Shown here: positions 35,258 to 47,634 of the stretch, piece by piece
Layout: each line of letters opens with the position of its first letter
Numbering within the stretch: position 1 is the first letter of the stretch
Assembly: GCA_022376925.1 (NCBI GenBank)
Contig: JAIOJX010000001.1
Span: 3,443,501-3,507,500 of the forward strand
DNA from: Tragulus kanchil
Taxonomy: Eukaryota > Chordata > Mammalia > Artiodactyla > Tragulidae
DNA: 64,000 bases
Reading direction: 5' to 3'
Made by a program: the position numbers and the translations under genes
The notes under the pieces: generated by a model
Databases searched by the model: none
What the model saw: only the letters and a program-made list of their open reading frames with translations
Told to the model about the DNA's origin: nothing

Positions 35258-35460
35258 ATGTCAGTCACTCAGTCCTGTCCAACTCTTTGTAATCCTGTAG
35301 ACTGTAGCTCGCCAGGTTCCTCTGTGCATAGAGTTTCCCAGGCAAGAATACTGGAGTAGGGTTGCCATTCCCTTCTCCAGGGGATCTTCCCAACCCAGAA
35401 ACTAAAACCACATCTCTTATGTCTCCTGCATTGGCATGCGGGTTCTTTACCATTTAACCG
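35258..35460 (-). mobile_element. Bov-tA SINE, reverse orientation
   Basis: Reverse-strand Bov-A body (CCAGGTTCCTCTGTGCATAG, GGCAAGAATACTGGAGTAGG, CTTCTCCAGGGGATCTTCCC) and tRNA head (CATGCGGGTTCTTTACC). Confidence 0.93.
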
Positions 35461-35794
35461 TCTTTCTAAACGGAATGTCTGCCTTCTCATGGCAGATAGG
35501 ACCGCTCAAATTCCAGAGAGTTGCTAGAGAGGGATACTGAATGGGGCCAGCAGACTCAGCAACTTATTTCAATTGCTCCTCTGTCAACCAAGTTTCTTAA
35601 TATCTTAACTTTAGGGGAAAAAAAGATCACATAGATCACTACTTTAAAATTGAGTGTTAAGAGATCCCTCGCAGTTTCTGAAATGTGGTCAGTTAAAACC
35701 CAGATTTTAAACCAGAGAGAACAAGCAAAGCAAATCTTTTGCACTCCCCTCCCCCCGGATCATCACAATAATGATGATAAAAGTGACCATGATG

Positions 35795-35955
35795 ACCATG
35801 ATTGTAAGGGCTCATACTTACTGAGTGCTAACCGTATACCAGGGGCTGTCTTATTTTGCATTTCACAACTCTCAAAGAGGTACTGTTTCTGGCATTTATA
35901 GAAAAAGAACCTGAAGCTAAAAGATACAAGTGAGTTGGGTACGGTCCTGTAGCTC
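35795..35955 (+). mobile_element. MIR SINE fossil
   Basis: MIR-type series: TACTGAGTGCTAACCGTATA, CAGGGGCTGTCTTATTTTGC, AAGAGGTACTGTTTCTGGCA, AAGAACCTGAAGCTAAAAG. Confidence 0.65.
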
Positions 35956-36269
35956 GTAGGGGAGGGTGTGAATTCCTGGAGGCCTATCTTGTAAGGCAGT
36001 TGAATGTGGCCCAAACGGAACTTTTGATTTTGCCCCTTCGCCCCACCTTCATCTGCCTTATCCACACTTTCTCAGTCCTGTTTAGGTCATGGCACTTCCA
36101 TTCACTGAGCTGCTCAGGCCTAAAAGCTAACAGTCATCCTGAGTCATTACTCTGTCCTTTCTGACCCACTTCCAACTCAGCAGCAAAGACTTAAGGCTTT
36201 CTTTCCCAAACATGACCCAGATCTGCACACTCTGATCTCTGTGACTGCAATCCTAGTTCAAGCCCTATC

Positions 36270-36840
36270 GCCTCTCCCGTGGCTCCTCCTGCTTCCATTC
36301 CCGTTCCCTTGTGCTTAGTCAGCAGTCAGCCTCATCTTTTAAAAACAAAATTAGGTCATATCATCTTCCTGCTGCACACTGCACTGGGAATAAAACCCAA
36401 ACTCCTTAGCATGGTTCTCAAAGCGGTCCATCAGCTGGCTTCTGGCAACATCTAGCACCTTATTTTCTACTGCTCCTTCCCTTTTTCACCTTTTTCTAGC
36501 CACATGATGGCCTTTGTTGCCTGTAACTCTCCATGTGAGTTACTACCGCATGGCTTTCACAGCTGCTGAGCCCTCTGCTTGAACTGCCTTCCTTCCCGCA
36601 CTAGGGCCCCACGTTGCCATTGTTCACAGTCTCTGTTCAAAAGGCGCATCATCAGAGACAGCACTTTCCCTGACCCTGCTGGACTCCCACTCCCACCAGT
36701 CATTAGCACAAAATTCTGTTTTAGCATCTCCATGACCCCTGTCAATGTTAGTTACTTGTCTACTGTCTGTTTCCCAAGAACCTAGCACCATGTCTGACAT
36801 ATTGTAGGTGCTTGCTAAGTATGTCTCTTAATAAATAACT
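36270..36840 (+). mobile_element. L2 LINE fossil, 3' end
   Basis: Contains AGGTCATATCATCTTCCTGC, CTCAAAGCGGTCCATCAGCT and the 3' end CATGTCTGACATATTGTAGG, GCTTGCTAAGTATG. Typical L2 order, no ORF. Confidence 0.7.
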
Positions 36841-37286
36841 CATTAGCCTGAATTGATCCGATGAATTCTAAAGACTAAAGATTTTTCTTTTTAAAGAGAG
36901 AATCTGGGCATTCTCTATTAGAATGAATACTCAGTGAGCAACGGGCAGGCAGAAGAGCTGCTTCAAAACTCACCTGATGACAGGTTTCTTTTATCCACCT
37001 GCTAATACAGTGACTTCTCTTATTATGTCCCAGCCCCTAGTCCCCAGTCCCCTATACCTGCTTAATATATCAAAACCACTTGTCAGTGAGTGTGCATCTC
37101 TTTGAGGTGCTCATCTTCTGAAACACACAGGAGCTGATCTTCCATCACTCATGTATCTAACAGCCCTCTGCACACAGCTGGTGCTTTGGCAGTGCTGCCT
37201 GGTGGCTGAGAGCCCAAAGGGGACACGGCCCTTTAAAGGAATCCCACATGGCCACAACGAGGGTGGCACACATCCAACAAACTCAC

Positions 37287-37414
37287 CCATAGAGTCTGAG
37301 CTCTGATGACACAAACGTTCCCCACCAGGTAAAAGCGATCCGTCAGAGGAATATTTCTGGAGGGTGATACAGCTGACTCATTGGGGAAGTAAGTATGGAA
37401 AAGCGTCTGAGGCG
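37287..37414 (-). CDS. PASD1: PASD1 PAS-domain exon (YLVGNVCVIR)
   Basis: The acceptor is CTCTGTCTCCTTTAG before 37414; the donor GTGAGT after 37287. The length is 128 nt. It enters with two bases that complete an Ala codon with the last base of the 39168 exon and leaves at phase 0. The product has PQTLFHTYFPNESAVSP then LTDRFYLVGNVCVIRAQTLW. Human PASD1 has VPQEDRLYLVGNVCILRTQLL and CLOCK has SYEDRVCFVATVRLATPQ, the last beta strand of the PAS-A domain. Not inside a duplicated block, so single copy. Confidence 0.92.
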
Positions 37415-37929
37415 CTAAAGGAGACAGAGACACACAAGTGACAACCTAATAGGCAGAAAACAGTCACCTGTCCCATCAGTGTGCTGTTTGTCAACTCACT
37501 GACCATGTTCCTAATTCTGAACCACCAGTTTTTCCTGTCTTCCTTCCATTCGAGCCACCCTCCCCATTCTGATCGCCATCAAAACATGGACTCATTACTG
37601 AGAAATAACTGTGACTTCGGTGTGATTTTCAATCTTCCATTCTTACCTTGTGAATGGATGCTTTAGTTTCCCAAAGAAATTTGCTCCTCTTCTTTACATA
37701 GACCATGTGGGTATCAAATATGTGTGTGCAATTTGTGTGCATATGGAGTCAAGATTTTTTTTTTTAAGGTATTTGACTCTTAGTTTCCAAGGCACATGAC
37801 AAAGATACCTGACAACCATTGTGTGAGCTAATTTACATTCTTTACCCATTCATTCATTTGTTATATTTTTAGACCTCACTGGCAAAGAACTGAGTTATGT
37901 TCTTAGTTTATGACATATTATGAACACAT

Positions 37930-38590
37930 ATAAAATTCCCACTCCCACTGTTATCTACCAACATCACTATTATTCTCTCACAATTTGCACAAATGGCCCC
38001 TGTGCAACAGATTTCATTCTGCTTCTCAATCAACAACATGGTTTTAAGATCTAACCATGCTGTATTATGTATATCTAGAGCTCATTGCTTTTAACTCCTA
38101 TGACGTTTTCCATATTGCATATTTCCCAAAATACTGCTTGTTCATTTCCCCCCCTTTCTACTACAAAGAACACTGTGACATACATAGTATTAAGTCCCTT
38201 TAGACACAGATCTCTGCAGCTTTGCCTCTGTGGGATCTCCACCCAGTGATAAGATCACTGAGTTACAAGATACTTGACTTAAGTTTACTTTGTTTTCCAG
38301 GATGGCTCAACACTACATTAGTGTTTTCATTTCTCACATCCTCACTAATATTTCATATTATTCACACTTTTAGTTGTTGTTCTAATGTATGTACATCGCT
38401 ATTCATTGGTTTTTATATTTTTCATTCTTTACTTACTAGTGAGTTTGAGCATCTTTTCACATATGTGTTGGGCTATTTACCTCTGACTCAAGCCCTAGGT
38501 CTTTTAATGGTCCCATGTCAGTGTCTATGTCCATTTATAAGCTTGCGGTTCCTGAAACCTTGAAAATTACAAATTCTGATCCTCTATCAG
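37930..38590 (-). mobile_element. Old L1 3' region, reverse orientation (tentative)
   Basis: Reading resembles reversed L1M 3' sequence (TTTCCATATTGCATATTTCC, TTTAGACACAGATCTCTGCA, CTCACATCCTCACTAATATT, GTGAGTTTGAGCATCTTTTC). Strongly diverged; assignment by pattern only. Confidence 0.5.
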
Positions 38591-39167
38591 CCTTGGGTTT
38601 TGGTTTCCTCTAAATAACACTTTTTTTCTCCATTCAAACTCTGAGAGAGATAGCAAACTTATTCTTCATGGCAGAATAAGGAATAAGAATTAGGCCAGTG
38701 GGAATAATTTTACTGATCATTTTAAGTCTCTCTGTTTTATGTGCTGGTCCTTGAATGAGTGTTAGAATTCCAGACCACAGCCAATGGAATCAATGTGTGA
38801 TTTAAAACTGACTTAGGTCCAGCACAAAATCAGCTCCCTGTTATCACTATGTCCTGTACTTTATCCTTTCTTTTAAGGTTGTCTATGCAATAAACTTCTT
38901 AGGTTATGTTTAAACAATAATTTCCTTGTTTATTGTAGAAGGAAAGAGCCATTCGTATCAGCTCAGTCCACCGTGTTGCCTTAGGACCTCACCTTGTAAA
39001 TTTTGCTCTAACTTTTTAAAGTCTAATTGATGTTCTTGATCCATTAAAACCTGTGATCATAGGGCTAGCAGACAGAGTTCCAACAGTGGAAGGGCACTTA
39101 TATTACCAATGAAAGGCTGCATAACTCATGAACTTCATATATATAAATTAAAAACTGTATTGCTTAC

Positions 39168-39281
39168 CAGTATAAATATCTGTAAGAGTCAGGAAGACTT
39201 TAGCATATTCATAAGAAGGCTTGTTACCATATCTAGACTCTCCTCTTTTGAAACTACAACAAAACTCAATATGTTTGTCAA
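39168..39281 (-). CDS. PASD1: PASD1 PAS-domain exon (IEFCCSFKRG), copy 1
   Basis: The acceptor is a long T tract ending TAG before 39281; the donor is GTAAGC after 39168. The length is 114 nt, phase 1 in and phase 1 out. The product is V-DKHIEFCCSFKRGESRYGN then SYEYAKVFLTLTDIYT. Human PASD1 has THIEFCCHLKRG...AYENVKFIVNVRDIC and CLOCK has QLEFCCHMLRG...TYEYVKFIGNFKS, so this is the central beta-strand part of PAS-A. Duplicated at 40298-40411. Confidence 0.92.
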
Positions 39282-39705
39282 CTAAAAAAAAAAAAAAAAA
39301 AACAGATGCAAAACAAGTTTACATTTGCACTTAATTATATCCTGAAGGATCATTTCATAGGACTTGTCTTGCTTAAACTATATTTCACAAGAATATTATT
39401 CTCTCTTCATGGACATTAGTACTTGCATAGCTATCGATGTTGCATCTGCAGAGTGGGGTACCAGCTAGAACATCATTTATACAACACTAATGCAATGATA
39501 CAAAAGCTGAAAAACTCAGGGTTTGTGATTTTAATAAAGGAGAGAGTTTTTAATATTAGAGATAAAATTTGTGAAATTATAGTAAGTTTAATATATGATC
39601 AGCAGATATATTGCCTCTAATATCTTTATTTTATTATTCCCCTAAGTGATTGTTATCTGTCTCTTAAAATCCAATAACTTACTATTTGAAAAAACCATTC
39701 TGTAC

Positions 39706-39805
39706 CTGAGTCTGACACTGGAGTTTTCAGACAAATCATTGAAAATACTTTCTGCTTCTCTTCATCGGGCAGAAGGGTTAAGAACCCTGAACCAATGACA
39801 TCATC
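39706..39805 (-). CDS. PASD1: PASD1 PAS-domain exon (LLPDEEK), copy 1
   Basis: The acceptor CTTCCCCTCTTTAG precedes 39805; the donor GTACAG follows 39706. The length is 100 nt, phase 0 in and phase 1 out. It encodes DDVIGSGFLTLLPDEEKQKV then FSMICLKTPVSDS, matching human AEIVGKKLLSLLPDEEKDEV and CLOCK DQSIFNFIPEGEHSEV. Its final base plus TT of the next exon gives Val, preserving frame. Duplicated at 40831-40930. Confidence 0.92.
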
Positions 39806-40297
39806 CTAAAGAGGGGAAGAGGGAATCAGTTTTGTTGTGCGCACCACAGGTGTTGGGTTTCTCTTAGCCTTATCTCCAGTAAGCTTATCATCTGTCCCAC
39901 CTCAGCCATCTTGTGGTCTGACCTCTCAAACTTCTAGTCTCAATTCACATTGACCCTTTCTATGACCATCTCCTTCTACTTTCCCAATATGCACATGCAA
40001 GTATTTGTTTATTTTGCTGTACTGGGTCTTAATTGTGGTACTTTGGATCTCTGATTTTCCTTCCACCATGTGGGATATAGTTCCTTGACCAGGATCGAAA
40101 AGTTCTTATCAGCTCAGTCCACCGTGTTGCCTTAGGACCTCACCTTGTTTTTAATTGAATTGTTCTTGATCCGTTAAAACCTGTGATCATAGGGCTAGCA
40201 GACAGAGTTCCAACAGTGGAAGGGCACTTATATTACCAATGAAAGGCTGCATAACTCATGAACTTCATATATATAAATTAAAAACTGTATTGCTTAC

Positions 40298-40411
40298 CAG
40301 TATAAATATCTGTAAGAGTCAGGAAGACTTTAGCATATTCATAAGAAGGCTTGTTACCATATCTAGACTCTCCTCTTTTGAAACTACAACAAAACTCAAT
40401 ATGTTTGTCAA
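40298..40411 (-). CDS. PASD1: PASD1 PAS-domain exon (IEFCCSFKRG), duplicate copy
   Basis: Equivalent to 39168-39281 at offset 1130, with the same splice sites; the acceptor T tract is interrupted (TTTGTTTTTTTTTAG) where copy 1 is pure T. In gene order it would sit between two LLPDEEK exons. A transcript using both exon pairs would lose frame (phase 1 out meets phase 0 in). Confidence 0.78.
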
Positions 40412-40830
40412 CTAAAAAAAAAACAAACAGATGCAAAACAAGTTTACATTTGCACTTAATTATATCCTGAAGGATCATTTCATAGGACTTGTCTTGCTTA
40501 AACTATATTTCACAAGAATATTATTCTCTCTTCATGGACATTAGTACTTGCATAGCTATCGATGTTGCATCTGCAGAGTGGGGTACCAGCTAGAACATCA
40601 TTTATACAACACTAATGCAATGATACAAAAGCTGAAAAACTCAGGGTTTGTGATTTTAATAAAGGAGAGAGTTTTTAATATTAGAGATAAAATTTGTGAA
40701 ATTATAGTAAGTTTAATATATGATCAGCAGATATATTGCCTCTAATATCTTTATTTTATTATTCCCCTAAGTGATTGTTATCTGTCTCTTAAAATCCAAT
40801 AACTTACTATTTGAAAAAACCATTCTGTAC

Positions 40831-40930
40831 CTGAGTCTGACACTGGAGTTTTCAGACAAATCATTGAAAATACTTTCTGCTTCTCTTCATCGGGCAGAAG
40901 GGTTAAGAACCCTGAACCAATGACATCATC
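40831..40930 (-). CDS. PASD1: PASD1 PAS-domain exon (LLPDEEK), duplicate copy
   Basis: Equivalent to 39706-39805 at offset 1125 with identical splice sites and coding sequence. Inside duplication D10, probably an assembly duplicate. Confidence 0.78.
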
Positions 40931-41136
40931 CTAAAGAGGGGAAGAGGGAATCAGTTTTGTTGTGCGCACCACAGGTGTTGGGTTTCTCTTAGCCTTATCT
41001 CCAGTAAGCTTATCATCTGTCCCACCTCAGCCATCTTGTGGTCTGACCTCTCAAACTTCTAGTCTCAATTCACATTGACCCTTTCTATGACCATCTCCTT
41101 CTACTTTCCCAATATGCACATGCAAGTATTTGTTTA

Positions 41137-41284
41137 TTTTGCTGTACTGGGTCTTAATTGTGGTACTTTGGATCTCTGATTTTCCTTCCACCATGTGGGA
41201 TATAGTTCCTTGACCAGGGATCGAACCCAGGCCCCCTGCATTGGGAGCTCGATGTCATAGCCACTGGACTACCAGGGAAGTCCC
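41137..41284 (-). mobile_element. tRNA-headed (CHR-like) SINE, reverse orientation
   Basis: Reverse strand starts GGGACTTCCCTGGTAGTCCA and contains GGGTTCGATCCCTGGTCAAG. The D10 first copy retains only the 3' part (about 40010-40095). Confidence 0.8.
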
Positions 41285-41389
41285 TTAAAAGTATTTTAAA
41301 TAGCATCAATTCCCTGACACTCTCTTCCTACCTTTTTTATACTACTTACCACTACCTCACATCACAGATGTGTGCATATGTTTATCTGT

Positions 41390-41530
41390 TGATTATCTGT
41401 CTCCCTCAATAAAATATAAGGTGCATTAAAACAGAAACCTTAGCTGTCCTATTCCACAGATACATCCTCAACATCTAGAACACAGTCTAGCATGAGTGAG
41501 CACCCAATAATTATGAGTTGCCTGAATGAA
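41390..41530 (+). mobile_element. L2 LINE 3' end fossil
   Basis: Pattern TCAATAAAATATAAGGTGCA, ACATCTAGAACACAGTCTAG, GTGAGCACCCAATAATTATG, GAATGAATGAA fits the L2 3' end. Confidence 0.65.
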
Positions 41531-43399
41531 TGAATACTGTACCATGTAGCTGAAATGCAATAACACATGAATTAACTGCATATCAGATATTAAGTAATCA
41601 GTTTTTACTGTGATAGGAACAAAATAATAAGCAAAGTACTCTTGGTAGCTTAATAATGGCTTTGGGTGGTGAACTACAAATTCAAATGATTTTTAACTGA
41701 TTAGTATTAATAATCTACAGTCAAAATTCAAAAATACATTTTATGGTCCATTTATAGAAGCAAACCTATGAATTGGCCACTGCTCAAACTAGTAGAAGAT
41801 ACTGTCTCAATCAAGAAAATCTTGGCTCATTTCAAGGGAAAAAGATAACCCTAATTTAGCAAAACCTCATGAAATTAATAGGCAATAGGGGTTTTTGTTT
41901 TGGTTTGGTTTGGTTTTGGCAATAGATGTAACCATGAAAGTCACATAGATATTTTTCTTTCAACTTAATTTTTTCATTAAAAATATTTTTATTGATTAAC
42001 TTATAAAATATACTTTAGGCACCAAACCAATTTATCTCTGGTCAGTAGAAACCACTCATTCATTCCTTCACCTAACACTTTATTAACAACTGCTCTATGC
42101 CAGATCATCGTGTCACGTGAACTAACTCACCTAATCAGATTCCCTGTGAAAGGGAGAATTCTCCTCTACTGAATTCATGAGGAAATGGTTATCCAGTTAT
42201 CAAGAGGTCACAGGTTCAGAGATGAGATTCACACTCAGCTATACCCAACTACAAATCCATTGTTCCTTCCACTATACCATAGCTATCTTGAGTCCAATTT
42301 ACACCAAGACCACAGCCGATCTGCTACTGGGCCAACTTCTGCATTTTGGACACTTTACATGAAGTAATTTACTATTTTTTTGGCTGAAACTTATGACATT
42401 TAAAAAAGATGAACCTGACATGTTAATTCTGTATTTCAGTGAACAAATAGTTCAGTAGGGCAGACAGCACCTGCACAATTATGATGTAGAGTATAAAATA
42501 ATAGGCTGAGATCATTTTGGCCCCTAAAATATAAATAGCAAAATAATACCCCAACAAGAGGTACAGAGTGCTAAGGCTCATCAGTTCAACAAAATATCTG
42601 TGGTGCCCTCAATACCCCCAGCCTATTATTTACTTTCAAATGGTCCTGACCTCAGATATCTAGGAAAAAGAAGTTGAAATAAATCTTTGGCATTTGCTCT
42701 TCTTATTCCACAAGGCAAAAAAGATCAAGGTACTTAGAACTTAGTGAAGCAGGTGTAAATACTGGTGAAAAATTAAGGCTTTTTAAAAGCTTCGTTTGCA
42801 AATGCCTATTAGTTGGCCCACAAATATTAGTAAGGTGAGTCTCAGTCATGCCAAAGAAAACATAAAGGAATTGACTCCACTCCTTGACATTTACTGAGAA
42901 CCCAGGCAAGCAGCATCTTTTGCTGGCAGAGACATCCACATTAAACATGTATTAGGAAACTGTTCAACTGTATAGGGCATCAGGGAGAAGAGCCTTTGTA
43001 CAGATTTAGACTGCGTTCGGATTCAACCAAGACTCATCACTAGCAGCCCTCCACTACACTGTAAGCTTTGCAGAGTGAACAGAGCAAAACTCATCACAAT
43101 TCTCACCAACCAGCTGCATACCTACGCCATCCAAAATTTGCAAAAGTCTCTTAAAAACTCAATCTTGAGAAACTCTTGCCATGATGAAATGTGTTTTGTA
43201 AAATTTTAATATGTTAAAAAATTATAATAGAGAAAAACTATGTTTTTTGAGTGGGTGATGGAGTAGGGTGAGTAGGAAGGCAGGCAGCCAGGACAGCAGG
43301 CAGTGGATATGTGTGACTACAAGGTACAGCTCCCAGTGACTGCAAGCTTTACCAAAGAAAAACTGTCAAGGACATAAATGCTCAGGAAAATGTGGTGGT
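41531..43399. other. Intron segment: MIR-like piece, otherwise unrecognised
   Basis: MIR-like sequence at about 42060-42290 (AACACTTTATTAACAACTGC, GGTCACAGGTTCAGAGATGA). The rest is AT-rich with no exon that matches PASD1 and no clear element. Confidence 0.45.
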
Positions 43400-43459
43400 G
43401 GATTTCAGACCTAACATTTTATTTTCTTTTGAATTTTGGCCTCTTTTACTGTTTTTTTG

Positions 43460-43677
43460 TCTTTTTTTCTATTCATCTTTATTTTTTGGCCTGTGTGGGC
43501 CTCCCCTTGCAGTGGTCTCTCTCGTCACAGAGCACTGGCTCTGGGCACATGCGCTCCAGAGCACTGGCTCATAACTGAACACATCACAGTGCATGGGATC
43601 TTCCTGGGCCAGGGATTGAACTGGTGCCCCTTGCATTGCAAGGCAGACTCTTTACCCACTGGACCACCAAGGAAGCT
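43460..43677 (-). mobile_element. tRNA-headed SINE, GAGCCGGAGCTCT-type, reverse, with TSD
   Basis: Reverse-strand head CTTCCTTGGTGGTCCAGTGG, B-box GTTCAATCCCTGGCCCAGG, body with GAGCGCATGTGCCCAGAGCC and the ACAGGCCAAAAAATAAAG end. The 15-bp repeat GGATTTCAGACCTAA flanks it (43400-43414 and 43678-43692). The copy is decayed in the middle. Confidence 0.88.
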
Positions 43678-43767
43678 GGATTTCAGACCTAATTTTAATA
43701 CCATGATGATGTTAACAGTCATAGTTTCAGTTGTGGTGTGTTTTATAACATTGCAATTTGGACTCTG

Positions 43768-43978
43768 GACTTCCCTGGTGACTCTGTGGTAAAGAATCTA
43801 CCTGTCAATGCAGGAGATGTGGGTTCAATCCCTGGGTCAGGAAGATCCCCTGGAGGAGGAAATGGCAATTCACTCCAGTGTTCTTGACTGAAGAATTCCA
43901 TGGACAAAGGAGCCTGGAAGGCTACAGTCTATGGGTCACAAGACAGTCGGACACGACTAAGTGACTATCAGCATAAAC
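43768..43978 (+). mobile_element. Bov-tA SINE
   Basis: GGACTTCCCTGGTGACTCTG head, GGTTCAATCCCTGGGTCAGG B-box, body CACTCCAGTGTTCTTGACTG, GGCTACAGTCTATGGGTCAC, GTCGGACACGACTAAGTGAC. Confidence 0.93.
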
Positions 43979-44155
43979 TGCTTGAATTTGTCCCATCTCT
44001 TTGTCACACTTCTATCCAATCCATTTGCAAAACTGATTTCACCTACAAAGCACTGAGTATGTGTACATCCACCCTAATGCAATCCATCACCATCTACTGC
44101 TCAGACTATTGCAAAAGCTTTCCAAGTGACATCCCACTTCCATGTTTGCCCCCAT

Positions 44156-44395
44156 GTTGTTGCTTAGTCATTAAGCCTGTCCAACTCTTTATGACCCCAT
44201 GGACTGCAGCATGCCAGGCTTCCCTGTTGTGTTCCCTGAGCTTGCTCAAACTCATGTCCATTGAGTTGATGATGCCATCCAGTCATCTTATCCCCTGTCG
44301 CCCTCTACTCCTCCTGCCCTCAATCTTTCCCAGCATCAGAGCTTTTCCAGTGAGTTGCTTCTTCACATCAGGTAGCCAAGGTATTGGGAAGACCA
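44156..44395 (+). mobile_element. BovB-derived/Bov-A2-type SINE
   Basis: TGTTGCTTAGTCATTAAGCC, GACCCCATGGACTGCAGCAT, CAAACTCATGTCCATTGAGT and GATGATGCCATCCAGTCATC, then CATCAGAGCTTTTCCAGTGA. Confidence 0.9.
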
Positions 44396-44476
44396 AGTTT
44401 TTCTCTTAGCACTCTATCAGCTTAGAGTTGCCCGAGAGACAGAGGTACCTTGGTTTTTAATGAAACAAGATTCCTG

Positions 44477-46697
44477 GAGCTGGGCAGCACTCTAGAAATG
44501 GCTTGGTTGGCATATTAATATAAGATGGGCGACATAAAATGAAATTTTAAATCGAAGCCTGGGGGAAAAATTACATGCTATTAAAAACTAAAAGTTAGGA
44601 TGTAATCAGCAAAAGTGTGAAACTGTGTTCCAGGTATAGTCCTTTTTAACCCTGTTTTAAAAGACTAGGGCTTCCCTGGTGGCAAATATGATGAAAAATC
44701 TGCTACGGGGCACCTGGATTCCATCCCTGGGTTGGGAAGACCCCCTGGAGAAGGGCAGGGCAGCCCACTCCAGCGTTCTTGTCTGGAGAACCCCCTGGAC
44801 AGAGGAGCCTGGTGCCTACAGCCCAAGAGATCACAGAGAGTCTGACATAACTGAGCGACTAACACTGAAAAGATTATACAAATTACTTCCCATTTAATGT
44901 TTATGTATAGCCATAATAGTTATAACTCTATTTTTAAGTACACCAAACTTATTACAGGTTGTCACGTACATGGTTTAAGATAAATAGTTCAAACCCATGT
45001 CTCAGACACCTCTACCTTCAGGTGACTCTGTGTGTATGTGTGCATGTCTTGTTACCTCAAACCCCGACTGGTGAAAGAGACTCTTAAGAGTAAAAACTCT
45101 AAACCAAAGCACATAAAGAATCAAGGATAATAGTGTAAAAATCCTCATGACAGGATCCTCAGGAAATGTCACCGGTCTCAGTCAGTGGCCAATTTTTTTT
45201 AAGTAATATTGAATACCACAAGAATTTGGGCAGTCTTATGGTCTTCAGTATAAAAAAATTATGACTGTAATGAATTATACTCATATCATTTCATTTAATA
45301 AGATCATTCCCCTTCTATAAGTTCTCTAAAGTCCAATGCAATGAATATCTCTAATATTTACATTTTATTCAGCTGTTTCGTTATCCTATAAATATATGCT
45401 GGATTTGGAAATGTAAATTGCTTTCTAAAAGAAAGAAAGAGAATGAGAAATAGAAAGGAGATACTAGTATCTATAAATAAAAAGAAAAGCTGTCTGAGTT
45501 TCCAGGTGGACCACAGCACATGCCAGGTGGAACAGCGTAACTAGTGAACAAAGTGCCTGATCCTCTTTGAACTGAACTAAAGCCTCTAGGGAGCTGGGCA
45601 GCACTCTAGAAATGGCTTGGTTGGCATATTAATATAAGATGGGCGACATAAAATGAAATTTTAAATCGAAGCCTGGGGGAAAAATTACATGCTATTAAAA
45701 ACTAAAAGTTAGGATGTAATCAGCAAAAGTGTGAAACTGTGTTCCAGGTATAGTCCTTTTTAACCCTGTTTTAAAAGACTAGGGCTTCCCTGGTGGCAAA
45801 TATGATGAAAAATCTGCTACGGGGCACCTGGATTCCATCCCTGGGTTGGGAAGACCCCCTGGAGAAGGGCAGGGCAGCCCACTCCAGCGTTCTTGTCTGG
45901 AGAACCCCCTGGACAGAGGAGCCTGGTGCCTACAGCCCAAGAGATCACAGAGAGTCTGACATAACTGAGCGACTAACACTGAAAAGATTATACAAATTAC
46001 TTCCCATTTAATGTTTATGTATAGCCATAATAGTTATAACTCTATTTTTAAGTACACCAAACTTATTACAGGTTGTCACGTACATGGTTTAAGATAAATA
46101 GTTCAAACCCATGTCTCAGACACCTCTACCTTCGGGTGACTATGTGTGTATGTGTGTGTGTCTTGTTACCTCAAACCCCGACTGGTGAAAGAGACTCTTA
46201 AGAGTAAAAACTCTAAACCAAAGCACATAAAGAATCAAGGATAATAGTGTAAAAATCCTCATGACAGGATCCTCAGGAAATGTCACCGGTCTCAGTCAGT
46301 GGCCAATTTTTTTTAAGTAATATTGAATACCACAAGAATTTGGGCAGTCTTATGGTCTTCAGTATAAAAAAATTATGACTGTAATGAATTATACTCATAT
46401 CATTTCATTTAATAAGATCATTCCCCTTCTATAAGTTCTCTAAAGTCCAATGCAATGAATATCTCTAATATTTACATTTTATTCAGCTGTTTCGTTATCC
46501 TATAAATATATGCTGGATTTGGAAATGTAAATTGCTTTCTAAAAGAAAGAAAGAGAATGAGAAATAGAAAGGAGATACTAGTATCTATAAATAAAAAGAA
46601 AAGCTGTCTGAGTTTCCAGGTGGACCACAGCACATGCCAGGTGGAACAGCGTAACTAGTGAACAAAGTGCCTGATCCTCTTTGAACTGAACTAAAGA
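44477..46697. repeat. Tandem duplication D11 (1.11 kb x2)
   Basis: Copy 1 is 44477-45583 and copy 2 about 45591-46697 (offset 1114). A handful of substitutions occur (TTCAGGTGACTCTG versus TTCGGGTGACTATG near 45020/46134). The junction adds CCTCTAGG between AACTAAAG and GAGCTGGGCAG. Contains one Bov-tA. Confidence 0.95.
44668..44868 (+). mobile_element. Bov-tA SINE (duplicated at 45782-45982)
   Basis: GGGCTTCCCTGGTGGCAAAT head with a degraded A box, CATCCCTGGGTTGGGAAGAC, body CCACTCCAGCGTTCTTGTCT, ACAGAGGAGCCTGG and a CATAACTGAGCGACTAACAC end. The second copy lies in D11. Confidence 0.92.
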
Positions 46698-47135
46698 ATA
46701 GCTTCACAAAACCTCTGTTAATGTGCGTGATTCAAACTTGAGTGCTACAGATATGTGGATGAGGGTTTGTCAAGTTCTCAAGACATCTCTGTGGAGTGAG
46801 GAAATGTGCAATGAATGCAACAATCCAGATGTGATTAACACAATCAGTCAAGTGAAAGAGCTTCATCCCTTTCCAAACACAGGCAATATGTGTGCTAAAC
46901 GAAGGCATGCAGTCCTTTCACGTTTCAGTAATATATCTGGTGGGTGTACAGCCTGAAGTTCCAGAAAAAGTTTAAGAAATCATGTATTCTAAGTCAAAGG
47001 TGTTGGGAAGATGTAGAAAGCTTTCTTGAGAGTGATATAGTAACACCAAAGAACTCAGAAAGGGGTGAGTATTTTGAACGTCAGAGACTCTGACTCATGT
47101 GAGGGTCTCTCCAAAGTATGGCTAAATTAGGCCAT

Positions 47136-47184
<49 letters not shown>

Positions 47185-47185
47185 T
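47136..47185. repeat. (CA)n(TA)n microsatellite
   Basis: About 13 CA units followed by about 10 TA units. The D12 copy (48209-48261) has a CG interruption in the CA part. Confidence 0.95.
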
Positions 47186-47634
47186 CCCAAATGGGATCAT
47201 GGCTTGTTCTTTAACATAAAGCAACAAAAAGCAAAGCAGACCTGGAAATGGATGCCATTAGCCAGCATGATCAAATCATGACATTCATTGTTTAATCAGT
47301 ATATGGTGGACTGAAATGTACAAAAGCACGTGCATCTATCTGGTGAGGGCTGCCTGACAGAGCAGCCACCTTGGGGACCATCCCCTGAGTCTTCTTTGGA
47401 GATCACCTTCCAGCACAGTTTACAAACCACACACCACTGCACACACCATGTTTCACCACCTTGTATGAGAGTTTGTTTTTATAGCTTTAAAACTGAAACC
47501 AGTGGAGAGGACAGGTGCGCATTTTGACAGCACTAACAATGTCTTCTCTGATGAGGTGCATAATGCTGAAAACAAATAATGAACCACGATACAACACAGC
47601 AAACGATCCTTTCCCCAAAACTGAGAGAACTTAC

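Larger units (their letters stand above)
38956..41216. repeat. Tandem duplication D10 (about 1.13 kb x2) including two PASD1 exons
   Basis: Copy 1 is about 38956-40095 and copy 2 about 40108-41216. The offset changes from about 1150 to 1125 through small gaps (for example copy 2 lacks most of TAAATTTTGCTCTAAC and has a shorter A run). Copy 1 breaks off inside a reverse SINE at CCAGGATCGAAAAG, whereas copy 2 continues through the whole SINE to 41284. Confidence 0.95.
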